This document shows, piece by piece, positions 62,436-64,000 of a stretch of 64,000 nucleotides of DNA. A model generated the notes under the pieces. That model ran no database searches. It saw nothing but the letters and a program-made list of their open reading frames with translations, and was not told the origin of the DNA. Source of the stretch: Pilaira anomala (taxonomy: Eukaryota > Mucoromycota > Mucoromycetes > Mucorales > Mucoraceae); the NCBI GenBank assembly GCA_025716855.1, contig JAIXMQ010000003.1:604001-668000 (forward strand). The letters run 5' to 3'. A program made the translations under genes and the position numbers. Each line of letters opens with the position of its first letter. Positions within the stretch are counted from its first letter, which is position 1.

Positions 62436-64000
62436 TTACCAAATTCCACATTTTGGGCCTTTGGGATTCATTTTACTTCCAATTGGACAGTTGAATACTT
62501 TGGCAAACTCTCTATTATTTTGAAATACTTTATTTGCACGAATGGAATCTGGTGCATGTTCGTCAGTAAGCTATAAGAAAAAAAAATATTGTTAGGCGAA
62601 TGTATATTATTTTATACAAAGTCAAAAATCAACTTACCGAATCCTTGATTGTTCCCCTCAAAGGCTTTGAACAAAATGAGCGACCAGCATTTATGAAGAA
62701 CAAAGCTTCTGGAGAGAACTGGTGAAGTCCCGGAAGAATAGGATTATATCCTTTTCCATCTGCCTTTGAACTTAAATAAGCATCATAAGTAGCAGATAGA
62801 CCTTCATTATCAGCAATGTTTTCTCCCAGCGTTAACTATTTTTGAAAAAAGAAAAGATATGAATAAGACATATATAAAGATTTAAACTAGATAAACTTAC
62901 AGATCCATCAACCGAATACTTTTTTCCATTTTCATCAGTAATAGTTGCTTTGGAGTATTGTTCAACAAAACACTGTGTCTTTTTTGTATATTTTGCTTGA
63001 GTTGATTTTGACCACCAATTTCTTTCGATACCATATTCATCGTATTGAGATCCATAATCATCGAATGCATGCTATGAAAGAAAAAGTTAGATGGATATTA
63101 GGTTAACTTTATATAATTTATTTACCGAGTATTCATGTGCAAGCGTTTGTCCAATACCACCGTAGTTGAGATAATCAGGGTAGCTTTGGTCATAGTTTGG
63201 TTTTTGAGCAAACGCTACACTTACAAAAATCTAGATAGTTTTAATTAGTACAAGTAAAAAAAAAAAAGAAGTGATTTTTTTTTGGGATATTTACAATATT
63301 TTTAGACAATAAATTAAAAGCATTTACAACTTGAGGCGTAGATATACCAATCCATTCATTCGAGTTCATTTCTCTGCAGAGAGTATCCCAGTAAGTTCTT
63401 AATGTCCATTTGATTAAGGATTTTTCGTTTTCGTAAAAGCTATTATCGTTATTTTGCTTCAAACCACGTATATAGTTATTCATTTCTTTTGGTGAACGTT
63501 CGTCAGGAAAATTTATACTATAAGAAAGTGACTGATTCATTTCGTTTAACTAGAGAAATAAATTATACGTTAGCTTATATATATATATATATACAACGTT
63601 TGTTTGGTTACTTTTTTAATGGCAGATTTTCTTGTAGGTTCATCTAACCAATCTGCATGTTGTATTCTGTTTCTAAGAGATACTTTAATGTTGTCTGCAA
63701 TTAACTCCAATTTTAACCTATCTGATTCTCCATGTGAAGCAATCATAGAATAAAATCTACCAGCCAAGAGCCCAAGGTTTTCGTGAACTTTATCAATACA
63801 TAAACCTGATCTTGTTTGAAAAGGTGAATCTGGCATCATATTTCGTACTTCTGAATCCAACTTGGAGGAATCTTGATTAATTTTATGTACAACAAGATAG
63901 TTTTGAATGGCATCCTTATTTATTGTACGAGAAGGATCATTTACATTGGAAAAATAATTGAGTTCATCAAAGTATGCTGTATTGACTAATTGTATATTGA
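62436..64000 (-). CDS. M13 (neprilysin-like) zinc metallopeptidase, 5' end beyond the window
   Basis: C-terminal part, ~417 codons visible, of an M13 endopeptidase, usually a membrane-anchored or secreted ectoenzyme cutting peptides. Visible exons (minus): right edge-63612, 63549-63295, 63230-63126, 63071-62901, 62835-62638 and 62570-62436. The zinc site is GQTLAHEYSHAFDDYG (HExxH = HEYSH, split by an intron), followed by the third-ligand motif LTLGENIADNEGL. Other family parts are TPQVVNAF, PDYLNYGGIG, FFINAGRSFCS and the C-terminal CxxW, here CGIW. The upstream peptidase_M13_N region (AIQNYLVVHKINQDSSKL, DEPTRKSAIKK) is still open at the edge; any signal anchor lies outside the window. Confidence 0.93.

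Overview
The window is nuclear DNA of a filamentous fungus, most likely an early-diverging one of the Mucoromycota/Mucorales type. I infer this from the AT-rich intergenic DNA, the short (about 50-110 nt) GT-AG introns, and the gene set: a fungal ATP sulfurylase with an APS-kinase-like tail, a Zn2Cys6 factor, a Jsn1-type PUF protein, a fungal Rad7 and a Cbp3 chaperone. These sit beside proteins that most yeasts lack: a U11/U12 35K protein, a DIP2 homologue with a DMAP1-binding-like N terminus, an EBP-type sterol isomerase and a metazoan-like CLIP-170 tail. I did not assign a species. Exon coordinates come from reading donor and acceptor sites by eye and checking that the summed reading frame closes; a boundary could be off by a base or two.

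Layout. 1-5.95 kb: gene-free AT-rich DNA. 5.95-20 kb: Zn2Cys6 regulator (+), MET3 (-), a Rossmann-fold protein (+, divergent from MET3), a two-RRM PUF protein (+), proteasome assembly chaperone 4 (-), ribosomal protein S12 (-), RAD7 (+). 20-27.7 kb: a very long DIP2-like double adenylating-domain gene (-) and a PLP-homeostasis protein (-). 29.1-30.5 kb: ZIP zinc transporter (+). 30.5-33.1 kb: gene-poor, with a (TTG)n repeat. 33.1-43 kb: sugar-lactone oxidase (-), a small unknown (-), an ACT-domain protein (+), EBP-type isomerase (+), eIF1A (-), U11/U12-35K (+), an unrecognised 689-residue helical protein (+), PPZ-type phosphatase (+). 43.6-54.9 kb: CLIP-170 homologue (-), NUDIX hydrolase (+), a small ORF (-), a universal stress protein (-), Mediator subunit 8 (-), a PAK kinase (-). 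56-59.3 kb: a spliced, apparently non-coding transcription unit whose intron carries a box C/D snoRNA (-), RPL3 (+), CBP3 (-). 59.3-62.4 kb: gene-free, with a relatively GC-rich island. 62.4 kb to the end: M13 metallopeptidase (-), cut by the right edge.

Most genes are housekeeping and not functionally linked. The observations I rate highest are about RNA processing: an intronic box C/D snoRNA with a perfect 13-bp terminal stem in a host RNA with no substantial ORF; microexons of 7 nt (zinc cluster) and 8 nt (RPL3, after an ATG-only exon); a probable GC-AG intron in the phosphatase; a final coding exon of two codons in eIF1A; and a gene for a dedicated minor-spliceosome protein. No CRISPR array, rRNA or tRNA gene or intact transposon was seen.
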